A stretch of 64,000 nt of DNA. It comes from Phoenix dactylifera (Eukaryota; Streptophyta; Magnoliopsida; Arecales; Arecaceae). Below the pieces are notes generated by a model, which was not told the origin of the DNA, made no database searches, and was given only the letters and a program-made list of their open reading frames with translations. The stretch covers positions 14,146,129-14,210,128 of the forward strand of contig NC_052397.1 of assembly GCF_009389715.1 (NCBI RefSeq), in the 5' to 3' direction. Positions 47,261-59,700 of the stretch are shown here, piece after piece. The first letter of the stretch is position 1, and each line of letters begins with the position of its first letter. The position numbers were made by a program, and so were the translations under genes.

Positions 47261-50255
47261 AAAAAGCTATACACCCACTCTGTAAGCGCGCCCAACCCAA
47301 AATGGAATCGGGACCATGATTTGGCAGATTGATGAAGCGGTTGGATTGGTTGCACCATTTACTGCCGTGATTTTTTTGTCTTCTTTCTTCTTTTTTTTCC
47401 AAAAAATGAAGCAGCATACATCGTGGTGGTACGTATCAGTTGGTACCCTTATACTGTTTCAATGTACACTTGTTCTTTAATCCAAATGAAATTTTTTTCC
47501 ATTCATGTTTCCAAATTGAACAGATGCAATCACTTTCTTATATTTGCACTTCCAGTTTTGTTGTAATGTAACCATTTCCTGTCATTGCTTGGTCATGTGA
47601 AAGAAGCCATTACCTTCGTGGGACAGCTGATTCATTTTCTAAAATATATAGATTATTTTTAATATAGAATTTTAGCAAAATTTTCAACAAGGATTTCTTT
47701 TCCTCATATTTCTTCTTTCTTGCTTGTTTTTTTTTTTATAATTTCATGAGAAAAAAAACAGGAGGAGTTTTCAGGAGAGATTATCATGGCAGATAGACAT
47801 TGAGATCACAGAAAATTCTCTATTTTTTGGTTCTCGGAAGAAAAGATATTCCTTACCTTTTACAATTTGAGCTGATATTTTTAGGCTAAAATTCTATCGG
47901 ATTTATAGATTGGGCCACCCATTTGAGCATAGCTCTGTATCAACCAAATGCCATTCAGCTCAAATCGACTTCCATTTTTTTTCCTCTGTAGCCGAATAGG
48001 TAAGATCTGAGTTGAGTTTGGATAGGCTCTTAAGAAAATATAAGCTAGATGGACGAAGAGACCCAATTCTTACATAATACAGTCCAGTTCTTTAGAAATA
48101 TCCAAACTAGGTCTTTGATCTTTTCGATTCTAGCAAGTGTTTTAGTTCCAAAATGAAAGATAAGAGCATGCTTAGGCACTTAGACAATCTTACCTAAGTG
48201 ATATCTCTTGCAGGAGATATACACAGCACACCGCAAAAGAAACTTGATATGTAACCGCATGCCCGCCGTTATACATCGAGTTGGAATATCATATACCGCA
48301 GGAAACATCCCTCTAGCATAACGGACACCGAAGAGGACAACCTGCTCTTTGGTTTTTCCTTTCCATCTTCTTGAATTTCTTTCTTCGATTTCTATATCCA
48401 AGCATGCCTATAATGACATCGATAGAAAAAACTTTTCAAGAAAAACATCACTCAGTTTGCATCAGCAGTGAAACACGAAGAAAGCACCTATTCTTGCTAA
48501 GGGTTAGTCTTCTATTTGCTAAGGGTTAGCATTCTTTTCTAATGAGTCAAAAAAAAAAAAACAACAAAACACAAACATGAAAATTAAAAGTAAAAGAAAG
48601 AAAGCTATTCTTATAATAAATGAGAGATAAATGGAAATAAAATATCTTGAGGGTTACTTGATTTCCACATTCATCAAATGATTTTTTTTTTTTTTTAATG
48701 TCTTCAAGGGTTAGGTAGAAATGCCAACTGCTAAGTTGGCAAAGTCACCTGTCTTGATTTAAAACATTTGAATCTGATCCCACCCTCTTTTCAACTAGGC
48801 TTCGCTTTTTTTTTCCAGAACTAGGCTTCCACCCCCTCCATAAATAATCATAAATTTTTAGAATTTAGAGAAGATAAGATTTCTTGACAGAGGCAACAAA
48901 AAAATCTACGTTAGAATTTGCGTGATCTAGCAACAACTCAGATTTTATAAAATCTGAATTGTAGGACTCAAATCATAAGATATTGCAAATTAAGGTTGGA
49001 CCACTGGGAAAGATGAACATTATTAAATTTTAAGACTAGCTTACAATCATATCTTATAGAGAAAAATCTACATATACTGGATTCAGACATATCTTAACCT
49101 CAACTCTTTTGTTCTATGCATCATGATGATCGAATCTAGCAATATAGTTTTAGTTCACAATTAAATCTTCAGTCCTACCAAGTTGCAGTGATCTTCCAAA
49201 GCCTCCTTAAACTCGGTGATTACAATAATGTAGCCATCAGCAACATCATACATGCTAATATACATGAATATGTTCTTATTTTGACTCAGATTTTTCGCAC
49301 ACAATGCAGGAGGTACATGTACCAGTTATGTTAGGGCATCCAGATCAAGCTGAGAATCCTAGACCTCATGAAATCATATAGGTGGTGACCAGCCCAAATC
49401 CGTACCCCAATATTTTAGGTTCCTTCTCGCTCTCTAACCTGCCTTTCTAGGTTCAACTTAAAGCTCCAAGGTTTGCAAAAAAATACCTGAAACTTGACCG
49501 TGGGCAATTCTGGCTTTCAGGGAAATTCCTTCTCTGTTTGTATTGATGCACTGTACCTAACCAATCATAGAAACAAATTTGAAGCAGTTGAAAGAAGAAG
49601 AGGAAAGGGCTATGTACCGCAGTAACAGGAATATAGTGTCCGAATCACACTCTAAGTCAGTCCCAGTGCTATCTTCAATAAACTAGCGTTATTCTCATTT
49701 CTATTCTCTCTACCCAGCACTTATATAAACAGAGAAATGACCCCCACAGTCCTTGAGTCATCTCCAGCCAGCTCTGCCAAGAAAAAGACACCAAAAAACC
49801 ATGGTCTCTCCTTCTTCCCTGCCGATATTTACAAGAATTGGTATTAAATTGGATCTTTCGAGGCCTGTAACTGCGAAGGAATCCATGTTATGTAAGGAGT
49901 GGTACAAGCCACCAAAATAAGAAGCGGTACAAAAATACAGAATCCATGTTATGTAAGAAATGCCAAGGTACCTTGAGAAATCCTTAGAATTTCTCCAAAC
50001 CTGAAGCATAAAATACAGTTATTCGGCTATCAGAAATAAATCAAAGAAAACTGGAGAAGGTGAACGGAACAAATGCGGACTTCTCTATCACCAAATATGC
50101 AGGAGGAAAAGTACTATCCAGACAACACCATTCTTGCTGGAGTGTGCTACATAGAGGTAGTAAAAAATTACATGTCAAAACTACACATGATAAGCACCTA
50201 CTCATAATTCCACATGATTAGAAACTACTAAAAATCAACTACATGTATTCAGTTT

Positions 50256-53239
50256 TTATGCCTCTCCAGATGATGTCCTTCTCTGGTGTTCAGAACCCAA
50301 CTCCTCCCGTGATGCAGCAGACTTTACAGCAGGTGGCTGGCTTATTGCAGACCTATGCCTCCGTGCATGGCTTGACGACTCCTATGAATTAATTTGTTTA
50401 AAGTGACAAGTATTCTTTTTGACAAAATCAAGGGGAAAAAGGCATAATGACAGGGCCTCCTACCTGGTTCAGATTATTTGCAAAATTAACACCATGTACC
50501 ATACTTGTAAATGGAATATTTGACCCATCCATGCCCCAGGTAATTTTAGAACTCTGATAAAGTGCACAAATAATCAGTTTTGGATGCATGCGTAGCTTTC
50601 ATATTTATTTCAATGGCATTCTAAGTAAAATTATTACCTGTGAGGGCATTGGTAATGTATAACTATGCATGTAAAAAGTACTTGTGGACCCTAAACTTGA
50701 AGGCTGCACCTATACATATGACCATTTTTTGTAGAAAACAAGCAAAATTCATTTTCAGGCATCAGAAAAAAAAATTTAAAAACTGGAATTCCTCATTACT
50801 AAGAAGCTTACTTGATAAAAGTTTGAAGGTGCAAATGGGTTCGCAAATGGAAAATGGCTTGGCGGGGCAGGGAATAAGCAGCGAAGACGTTGGCTACCAT
50901 CTTTGGTAGTATTTTCCAAATGTGAGGAGGATCCAGCTGCTTCTTTAACTTTTCCTACATAAAAAATATAATTTTGTCAACATCTCAGATTAATCATAAT
51001 TATTAGCTTTTACTACATGAAAAAAAATGATACACCAAAAATGATACTTACTCTTCCCTCTTCTTGATGAACATTTCTTCTGCTTTTCAAAATGCTCTTT
51101 AAGCTTCTCTGTGGATTCTCCTTCAGGTCTCAAATAAGGAGGGTCTAACACAGGGTATTCATCATCATCATCATCATCATCAACCATTTCAGCCTCCTTA
51201 TCATAATCATTTGCTTGATCATCTTTGACTGCTGAATGGCCATCCAAGCTTAACTTAGCAAAGAATTTATCAAGTTCTGCATCTGCAAGATCAAAAGTAT
51301 CCCACAGAATTTTCCTAGCTCCCTCATGTCCTTGGCTTTTCATGACAAGGTTATAAGCATATCGCATTGCTTGATTATGATATATTAACTCAACCTCAGT
51401 GCACTTCTTTTTTGATGACCCCTCTTCATTGAAACTATACACTCTTTTTCTTGCATCTTTTGTCCACCGTTTCAAAATATACTTTTCGGGGATTCTTTGC
51501 ACATTCTTAACGCTAAATGCTTTTAGTGCATGTGAGCAAAGCAGACCCATTGTCTCAAATTTTCTACAACTGCAACTGACCTCCGATGTAGATGTGTCAA
51601 ACATGACTGTCCAAACTTTTGAACCCCTTCCTTGCATCATCAACTCAAATTTGTATAAAGTACCACCAAGTGAAATTTCTTGGGATGATGATGTCGCACC
51701 ACAGCCATCAAGATACTCTTTCTCAAATAATTTGTAAATCTTGTGTGTAAACGTTTTGGAAGCATGCTTCAAAATTTCACTGTGCTTAATAATACGGGTA
51801 GGAGCACTTTGATTACAACGGAAGTCCTCCTCAGATTCGTTTCTTCTCCAACCATTAACCAATTTCTCAAATGCAACTACAAACTTTGTAAGAGAAGTTG
51901 ACTTGTCGGCTATTCCATTCAAAAAGTTGTTTGTTGACTCACTCCTTTGAGATGATTTAATCCCACCATCGAAAGTGTCCTTGTTAAGAGCTGTACACCA
52001 CTTCTCACGGATCTTGTACAGATTATTAAGCCATTCATGGTCTTGAACATTGTACTTAGAAATCATCTTGCCCCATGTTTCTTCAAACTCTTCTTCAGAA
52101 TCACACCCTTGTAAACATTTGTTAAACAATTTATGAAAATTCTGATCAAAATTGAGATTACCCAAATGAGAGGGAGCATTCTTGTAAATGTGCCACAAGC
52201 AGAGGCGGTGTCGTGTATTGGGAAATACCTCTGTAATTGCATTTGTCATAGCTTGATTTTGATCAGTAAAAATTGTTTTGGGAGGTCGATCACCCATTGA
52301 TTTCAAGAAAGACTTAAAAAGCCATATAAAGGATGCAGTCGTCTCATCTAATAAGAATGCACATCCGAATATCACATTCTGCCAATGATGATTAACTCCA
52401 ACAAATGGCACACAGATACGATTATATCTATTTGTGCGATAAGTAGTGTTAAACACAACAACATCACCAAAACAGTCATAATCAACTCTTGATCTACCAT
52501 CCCTCCAAAAAAAATTGCAAGCCCGACCCTCTTGATCAAGTTGCATATCCCAATAAAACATGCCTTCCTGATTAGCTCTACGCTTGAAATGGCTTACCAA
52601 GCTTTGAAGATCTCCTGCTAAATTTTCAGCACCATCACTTTCTTCAACCATATAGGAATAGGTATTGATTGTTCGAATTCCAGCATTCATCATTGAATCT
52701 AGTACACTAGCTTTTGCACCTGTAGGTGACCGCATGGATCTCAACAGATGCCTTTCTTCAGGCTTGGCCAAGTCATGATTATGCTCATCGACCAACTTCG
52801 TCACCTTCCATTGCCCATCCTCATCAACCATAAAGCGGATCATTGCTTTGCAACCAGTTCTTGTATCTAGCTTGCTATAACTTGACTCGTTAGGATACTC
52901 ATCGTTCTTAAACCCTTCTTTTGAGCAATAATAGTCCTTCGAGCGAATATTTTTGGTCCCCAACCAGTAATACTGCTTTCCTCTTCGCACACTAAAACCC
53001 ATGCGATGCCCATAGTCACAACACAAGCTATAAGCCTCCTCCTCACTATGTACAACCTGCCCCAATAATACTTTAGACACCTCCCCACATTTAAGAACAT
53101 CAGATGACTCCCCATGTTTGTCTACTTCTTTTCCATCAGAGTTAGCACATACAGCTTCCCCTTCTCCATCATTGTCCATACAAATAGCTAACCTATGACT
53201 GCCCCAACAACTTCTGCCACCATATTCAGAGCTGTCCAT
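50256..53239 (-). CDS. FAR1-related sequence protein (domesticated MULE transposase)
   Basis: Exons on the minus strand: 53239-51052, 50954-50812, 50709-50638, 50553-50464 and 50381-50256. All joins are GT-AG and in frame, giving 872 aa. Domains: FAR1 DNA-binding region (CCHH zinc finger, about 67-157, ending HNHDL), MULE transposase domain (about 257-355), SWIM zinc finger (C556, C558, C568, H570; VSCSCRKFETMGLLCSH), an acidic run of seven Asp near 704-711, and a Ser/Pro-rich tail from the four short exons. FAR1/FHY3 relatives come from Mutator transposases and act as nuclear transcription regulators in light and other signalling; this one is closest to the FRS5-like group from memory. The open frame extends 22 codons upstream, but TTGCAG at 53242-53247 is a good acceptor directly before TTATGGACAGC, so I start at that ATG and infer a 5' UTR intron. 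The first transposase Asp is Asn here (residue 264, VVFNTTY). Confidence 0.92.
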
Positions 53240-54450
53240 AACTGCAATTAGAAAGGTAAGAAGCATGAACAAGGCAGTATAAAACAAGTTTTCTTGAGTC
53301 GCCAAAATAGAATCATGAACCTCAGCTGTGGAATAAATTTCATTCTACTTGTTTTGGCCAGCAATATTTAAGGCCCAGGTATCTCTTTTGAATCTCTCTT
53401 GTGGCTAAAACAGACAGAAAGTTATTTCATTTGGTATATTAAAGTCATATCTGGACTTCGCACGCATTACTCTTTGGATATCAAGTGCCAGCCTACAGAG
53501 AGTAAGGGATTGGAAAAAATGATGGACATGTTGCTGGGGGAGGCAATGGAACAGGCAAGGATGCCATAAATCATTTTTTAATTGGGTTTCATTGCGAAAA
53601 AATGGAGGAAACTACAATTTCCTGATCTTCGGATATTTGCTCATCAACTGTGATTTAAGGAGAGATTTCGCTGAATAAGATGGAACAGGCACTCAGGAAC
53701 ATATCACATCCAGATATGGCTTAATGCAGACTAGCACATCACCTTGGGATTGAACCAGTGATTGGCAGATGTGCTTGTTTCTTATTTGTTTCATTTCCTT
53801 CTCTGTTTTCCTTTTCTTTTCTCATCTCTCTTCTAATTTTTTGTTTTTCTTTCTTCTTCTGCTTCTTCTCTTGTAATTTTCCCTTCCTCAATAAATTTAG
53901 TAGGTAATACACTCCAAAAGACTAGTTAGATTCGCAATTAAAGCCTATTGCTCCAACTAAACCACTTATCAAGGGCTGGGAGAATCAATTACTAAGGATA
54001 TCAATGGGTGGCTCTTGTTAGTTTTATTCTACAGCCTACAGGGAAACTTAACACGCAATCCCCTTGTTTGACTACCACTGAATGCTTACTCCTTGCATTG
54101 GCTGGATGTACTCAAAGTTTTTGTCACGTTTTGCTCAAGGCAAGAAAAGAATTAGAAGATTCGAGGAGACTAATGGAGCGTACCTACAGGAGAGATAGGG
54201 GAACAAGAGATGAGAAGAAAGCGTCAGGGAGCGAGAGAAGATCTCCCCGGAGGCGTGCCCTAACCGGATCAATTCGTCGAACGCTTAGAGGGATTCTTCC
54301 GAGCGTCCTCGTCCGCGGTCGTCTCCGCCTCCTGGCCGGTAGCAGCTGGCGGCGTCGAGATTGGGCGAGATCCGGCCGAGATATCCCCGGAGGGGGCGGT
54401 GGGGGGCTTGGGGGAGGGGGTTTGCGGGGGGTGAAGGGGGGAGAGAGAGT
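53240..54450 (-). other. Upstream region of the FAR1-related gene, probable 5' UTR exon and intron
   Basis: The acceptor at 53242 implies an untranslated first exon. On the minus strand the GC- and CT-rich stretch at about 54450-54160 looks like a plant leader, with purine/pyrimidine-rich tracts and several possible donors. The intervening 53250-54150 is AT-rich and has no long frame. This is inferred from composition and the splice site only. Confidence 0.4.
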
Positions 54451-54454
54451 ATTT

Positions 54455-54567
54455 GATGGACCAGGTCCAGTGGACCAGTCCTAAGTCCGGGGCACGTGTA
54501 CGGTGGATAACATGATGAATTCTCACCCCAGTTTTGAGCTGGTCCACTGGACCTCGACTGGTCCATC
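54455..54567. repeat. Imperfect inverted repeat near the FAR1-related 5' end
   Basis: The left arm (54455-54478) reads GATGGACC then AGGTCCAGTGGACCAG. The right arm (54539-54567) is its reverse complement with five extra bases between the two blocks. The arms are 60 bp apart. Each arm also contains its own small palindrome (GGTCCAGTGGACC). It could be a very short MITE or a fold in the leader of the FAR1-related transcript. Confidence 0.7.
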
Positions 54568-56250
54568 TAATAATTTCGAGATCGAGAGAGAGAGAGAGAG
54601 AGAAGAATAAAAAGAAGCAGCACCGGCGGTTCAGGAGGTTAACCTGCAGACCCGAACTCAACAGTCACTGCGGCGACTTTTGCGATCGGCCTGGGTTAAA
54701 GAAGCATTATATTTAAGAAGAGAGTGCCAAGTTACATCGGAATCAGAATTTTTTTCTGAAACTTGCAAACAAAACAAAGAAAACTTGATTCCCAACTATG
54801 AACCAAAGACCACCCACTGCTTTATCACATATGGAATATGACGACGGAGGGGAGGACATTCCAAACCAAGCATATCTTCCGAGAAGCCAATCGGGTTGCA
54901 GATTGGATGACTGTTTATGTGGCCAATCACTCCGGAAGCATCCTGTGAGCTGGGAATGGTGAGGTATCCTGAGCACTTTGGAGCATTTTGTTTTCTGATT
55001 TTATTGGATGCATTCATCTGCTCTAGCAAAAAAAAAAATTGTAGTCAAGTATGGATCCATCCGCTCTAGAAAAAAAAAAAAATAAAATAAAGAGAAAAAG
55101 AAGAAGAAGAAGAAGAAATTTGTCCTGTCCCCAACTTAGTGGCTTATTGCTCTTTATGCTTCATTTGGAGCTTGTAGATGAGAATGTTGATGGAAATTTT
55201 CTCAAAATATTTAAACAAAAATTTTGCTCATTCTGCTTTAGTGTTCATGTATTTTTTTAACACTCAATTCCATGTAGATAGCTTAAAAGGTATTGGATTT
55301 GATGTTCAGACATATAAATTCTATTGTATCTTTTTTATGTGGATGATGTTATGATTTGTAATTTTAGCTATGCCCCTAGGAGTGCATGAGAACCAAACTA
55401 AACCGACATCGTTGGGGATATAAAAAGGATTGAGTTGGTCCCATTCCAACCTCACATTTGAGTTGAATAAGCTGAACCAACCCAATCTAATCCATATAAT
55501 ATTGTATATCATATACATATAGTAAATTTTTAGTAATATATATCATATACATATATAATATATAGTAAATTTTTATTTAATTCAAATATTTGTTTATACT
55601 TGTATAAATATTAGGATAATAATTACTCTCTTTTCTCCTTTCTTTACTATATAATCTTGTAAGTTCTCTCTTGATTATATTAGGATAATAATTACTCTCT
55701 CTTGCAGATAACTTGATGGATATAGAAATTGTTGTCATTTATAAGTTTGTAATATATTTTTTGATAAATCAGTGCATTATTTGCTTTTTGTAAAATTAGA
55801 TAATCCGAGAACCAATCCAAATGAATCCAATATTGATCGAGTTGGGTTGGATTGGGATGGTCCAAACATTGACGGGTTTAGTTCTGCTTTCAAAATTTGA
55901 TAAGTAATTGGGATGGCCGGGTTCTCTTTTTTTTCCGCTAAAATTGAAATATCATACACAACGTGTACGGATACAACTAAGAAAATCAAAAAGCAAAACA
56001 TCCTGGAGTGCACTAGGTAATTCTACCAAATCCGTAGTCTCATTGGTCTCTCTGAATATATGCTTGGCCTGGATCACCAACGTATCACGGCTCATGACTC
56101 TAATATCTCTCAGCAGCGGGTGGTAATCGCCGACCCCCCCTGAAGCCTGCAGGATCTATTCAATAACCGTCGCACCCTCTAGAACGATCTTTCTCTTTCC
56201 TGCAAGGCACGTCGTACATAGCACAAGCCAGGTTTAGACCCTGATGTGCG
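54568..56250. other. Spacer between divergent FAR1-related and UXT genes
   Basis: AT-rich sequence with a GA tract (54585-54603), a (AAG)n tract near 55097-55115, and two short direct duplications: a TATCATATACATAT ... AGTAAATTTTTA unit near 55506 and 55550, and ATTAGGATAATAATTACTCTCT near 55610 and 55679 (69 bp apart). No gene was seen. The right end becomes GC-rich before UXT. Confidence 0.55.
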
Positions 56251-56256
56251 CGGCTC

Positions 56257-56263
56257 TATATAT
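56257..56263 (+). promoter_or_regulatory. Candidate TATA box of UXT
   Basis: TATATAT in CGGCTCTATATATTCTTG lies directly before a GC-rich stretch (about 56280-56660) that has the look of a 5' UTR. A leader intron is likely, ending at GGGCAG (about 56727-56732), because the AT-rich 56660-56730 stretch interrupts the GC-rich leader. Confidence 0.4.
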
Positions 56264-56792
56264 TCTTGACTTGGGTTCGAAATCGGCCCGGGCCGGCCTG
56301 GAGCTCATTGGTTTGGGCCAGCTTTGGGTTGGCTCTGGAGCACTTAAATCTTCACCCACCCACTTACCCCTCGACCGCCCCTAGGCCCGCTGCCATCCGT
56401 CTCCTCTTCTCTTCGTCCTCCCGGTGCTGCAGCGGACGGTGGAACCGGCGACGACGGTGAAAGGCGCCGGATCCGGTATCTCTCACTCCCATCCGATCTC
56501 CTCTTGCTTCTCCCTCCTCCACTTCCTCGGCGGTCGCCAACCTCCTTGCTTCCTCGCGCCGCCGCCGGCACCCGCCCACGCCCAGGCCTCCGCCTTTTCG
56601 ATTCCCTTGGCTTCGAGGGACGGCGGCTCTCAGAGGCCAGAGTGGCTTCTAGCGCTTGGGCCATCGCTGATGTGAAGACTTTCTCATGTCAAATACTGAC
56701 GAATCTTTATCTTTGTTATATCTATGGGCAGGTTAGCTGGCACAGGGGTTGTTTGCAGAGACTCCAAACGAAGGGTTAGCAGACGAGAAGCC

Positions 56793-59700
56793 ATGGATGA
56801 CGCTCGCCTTCGGCAGGAGAAGGTCCAGAAATTTGAGGAGTTCGTCGACCGCCGCTTGAAGCCCGACCTCGTCAAAGCCATTGCCCAGCGGTACCTACTG
56901 CTCCTCGTCCAATCCTCCTCGTTGCCTCCATTGCTGCAATCTAGGAAGAGCTCTAACCTTTCTCTTCTTGATTTCAGGGACAAGGTCTTCCAGCAGCAGA
57001 AGGTGTTGTATCCTTTTCCACTCTTTATTCACTCCTCTTTTGGTGGATGGCTGCTGTATTGATGTGTTTATATATGCCGAGCTATTTGTGTTTGTTTGTT
57101 TGCTTGACCTAATGTAATGGCATGAGATAATAGCCAAGATCTCAGGAGGAACATTGAGAATTTGGAGAAGAATGGGGTGACGTCCCTCCGGACCATGGTG
57201 AATCTTGGGTCTGAAGTCTACATGCAGGCGGATGTGTAAATTTCTGATCTTGACTTCGTCCTTAATGAAAATTTTGCTCTTTTTATTGCTCTCTTCAGTT
57301 GTTGTGGAGTTGTCAACGGTTGCTCGGCATCGTAAGTTAGTTGTTTGTCTGTCATTGAGTATGACAGATGCATTTTTCCACTGTTGCATTGGAATTCACA
57401 CACACTCGTTTGCATTTGTCGTCATTAATGTATTGATTGGCACTAACATTCTGACTTATTACCTTTCCAACAAAGAACTTGTCTTAGTTAATTTGGTGTG
57501 GTGAATTTGAAATTTTGCTTGGCTAGGTAGACTTAAGCAAGAAGAGTAGAAGGTAATTGCCATTTCTTTGATGACAACATATGAGTAGTTGAGAAAAGAA
57601 GGTTTTAGTTATGGCATTCTTAAAATTAGAAGTTGGTATTATGATGTTCAGGAAACCGAAGAGTGTGAACATTGGTTATCGAAGAATCTTGATAGCTGAA
57701 CTAAAGCCCAAGGAATAAATAATCCAATTAAAACCTTCAAAGGGATTTTTGCAGTGTTTCAGAACAATGAATTTATGGGGAGAATAAAATGAATTGTGGA
57801 ATGTAAGCCTTTGTATTGTGCTACTGGATGAATTGGAAATGTAAAATAATGTGTACTTGGAAGGGTTAATTGTTTCTGAGCATTACCTTGGCATGTAGGT
57901 GATTTGAGTGCAAAATACATGAATCTTGTATTTAAACTATTATGTTTCAAGTTTGAAGGAGGATAGAGATGCAGACATTTGGGTTTTGAATTCTTTTGGT
58001 AAGTCGCTGGTGTTCTTTTAGGGTGTGTCTGGTATTGCTTAAAGAAAGTGCTTTTATGACTTTTAAAGCAAAAAAGCACTTCATGAAAGTGTCTAGTAAT
58101 ACCATCTAAATAATGCTTCTACAAGAAGAAATCAAAAAAGCACTCTTAAGAGAAGCTGCAAAACCTAACTTGTGGCTTTTCTTTCTCCTTTTTTAAAGTA
58201 GAAACAACACCAAACATACGCTTAGCTTCTCCATTTAGTTGCCTCATGTTTTGCACAGGCATGTTTGCTGTTGCGTATTCATCATCAAGTGACTGACTTG
58301 TCAAAACCATTAAAGAAAAAAACATGAAAGGAGGTGTCAAGGCTTATTGTTCATCTTTTGTGGATGTGGTTTGATGCAAGAGCATCGGACCAGCACATTT
58401 TTGAGTAGCCTATTTATTAGTCCAATCAAAAGTCCAGTCAAAATAGCATTTATTAGTTATTAATTGTCGGTGGTTATTGTACCATAATTATGTGTTGTTA
58501 ATGTTCAACGTGTCCTTTAGTGTTTCTAGGTTTCCCTAAATATAGATAATGTGTGATGTCTTTTAGAGAAAGGTTTCAAATACTGCTGGAAAAGGGCAGT
58601 ACAATTGGTACTATATTGTTTCGGCACAAAACCAGTATGAGGTCCGTATTGGTATTTGAAACCTTGTTTTAGAGTTCAGCAGATGTAATCAAAGCTTCAG
58701 CTCAATCTCTCATCTTTCTTTTATCTCCTCCTCTTCAAGCAGAACTGTGATTTTTGAATCGTGCTTCACACCAATGATGATCATGATGAACTTCTTCAAC
58801 ATCATGAGAAATTACTTCATCTATTTGAACAATACTTGCCTAGAATAGAAGAAAAAATAGACAAAGGATTTAAACAAACAAGCGATTCAGTTTGAAAAAC
58901 AAGCAAGAAACTTTCAATATTGTTTTAAGAAACTTCAAGCTATGCTATTACCACTCATGATAGCTAATGCTTCCTCAAATGATCAATCATCATCGTTGTG
59001 TTTCGTACTATGCAAAGTTAAAATCAGAAAGAGGCCAAAGAACTGATCCATGGGAATGATGGAGTTAAAGCTTCATCTCAAAGGCCTACTTATGTGATAA
59101 CATCTCTTACTCCTCCTAGGTTCTTGCATCACATTCTCCATATCTTGAAACACGCACAATTGCATGATCTATGTATGCCTATGAATTCACTAATCACGAT
59201 GTTCCATCACATAGAGGCATTCAAGTCCAAGAAAATATATAGAAGATTGATCACGAGGATTTATGTTTTGACCCCTTAAAATTTTTTACTGAAAGGGAGA
59301 GTCGTATTTGAAAAATAGTCTTGCTTGATTTTCACATTTTCAAAGATTATGAAGATCCCCACATGCAAGAGTTTGTTGAACAAAATCATGTGGGGCTACA
59401 TCAACAATTGTGAACGAAGATGTTTAACAAGGGGAAGAGTTTGTTGAACTATATCCCTCCCTTTCCATTTGCTTCTCCTCTCTCTTGATCTCTTTCCCCT
59501 CTTTTGCTTAGTTCTGTGTTTTAAAAGGCACCCCTAGATGCAAGGCACAGGTGAAGTAGGACCCCAGTGTGTTGCTTCTATTGAGGCGAGGCCCCTTTAA
59601 CCTGGTGCTAGAAAGGTGCTAAAGGCATGCACTTTTATCAAGGTGCAAGTAATCAGGCACATGCTAAGTGCATCTAAGCAAATCTTGAAAGTTTTAGCTA

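Larger units (their letters stand above)
41112..50255. other. Long spacer between AGO7 and the FAR1-related gene
   Basis: The first few hundred bases should be AGO7 3' UTR. I recognise no gene. A pyrimidine-rich stretch (about 43070-43300) followed by moderately GC-rich sequence to about 44900 looks leader-like, and several 90-130-aa frames lie there on both strands, but none has a domain. 45390-45434 is a perfect hairpin. 46110-46420 and 46860-47060 are unclassified A-rich repeats. 47070-47260 is a GC-rich coding-like relic. 48540-49000 has homopolymer runs. Confidence 0.55.

Noticed and set aside
51399-51737. 112-aa plus-strand frame within the FAR1-related exon
   Set aside because: Shadow of the minus-strand coding exon.
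54008-54484. 158-aa plus-strand frame rich in Arg/Gly
   Set aside because: Comes from the GC-rich probable 5' UTR of the FAR1-related gene; composition only.
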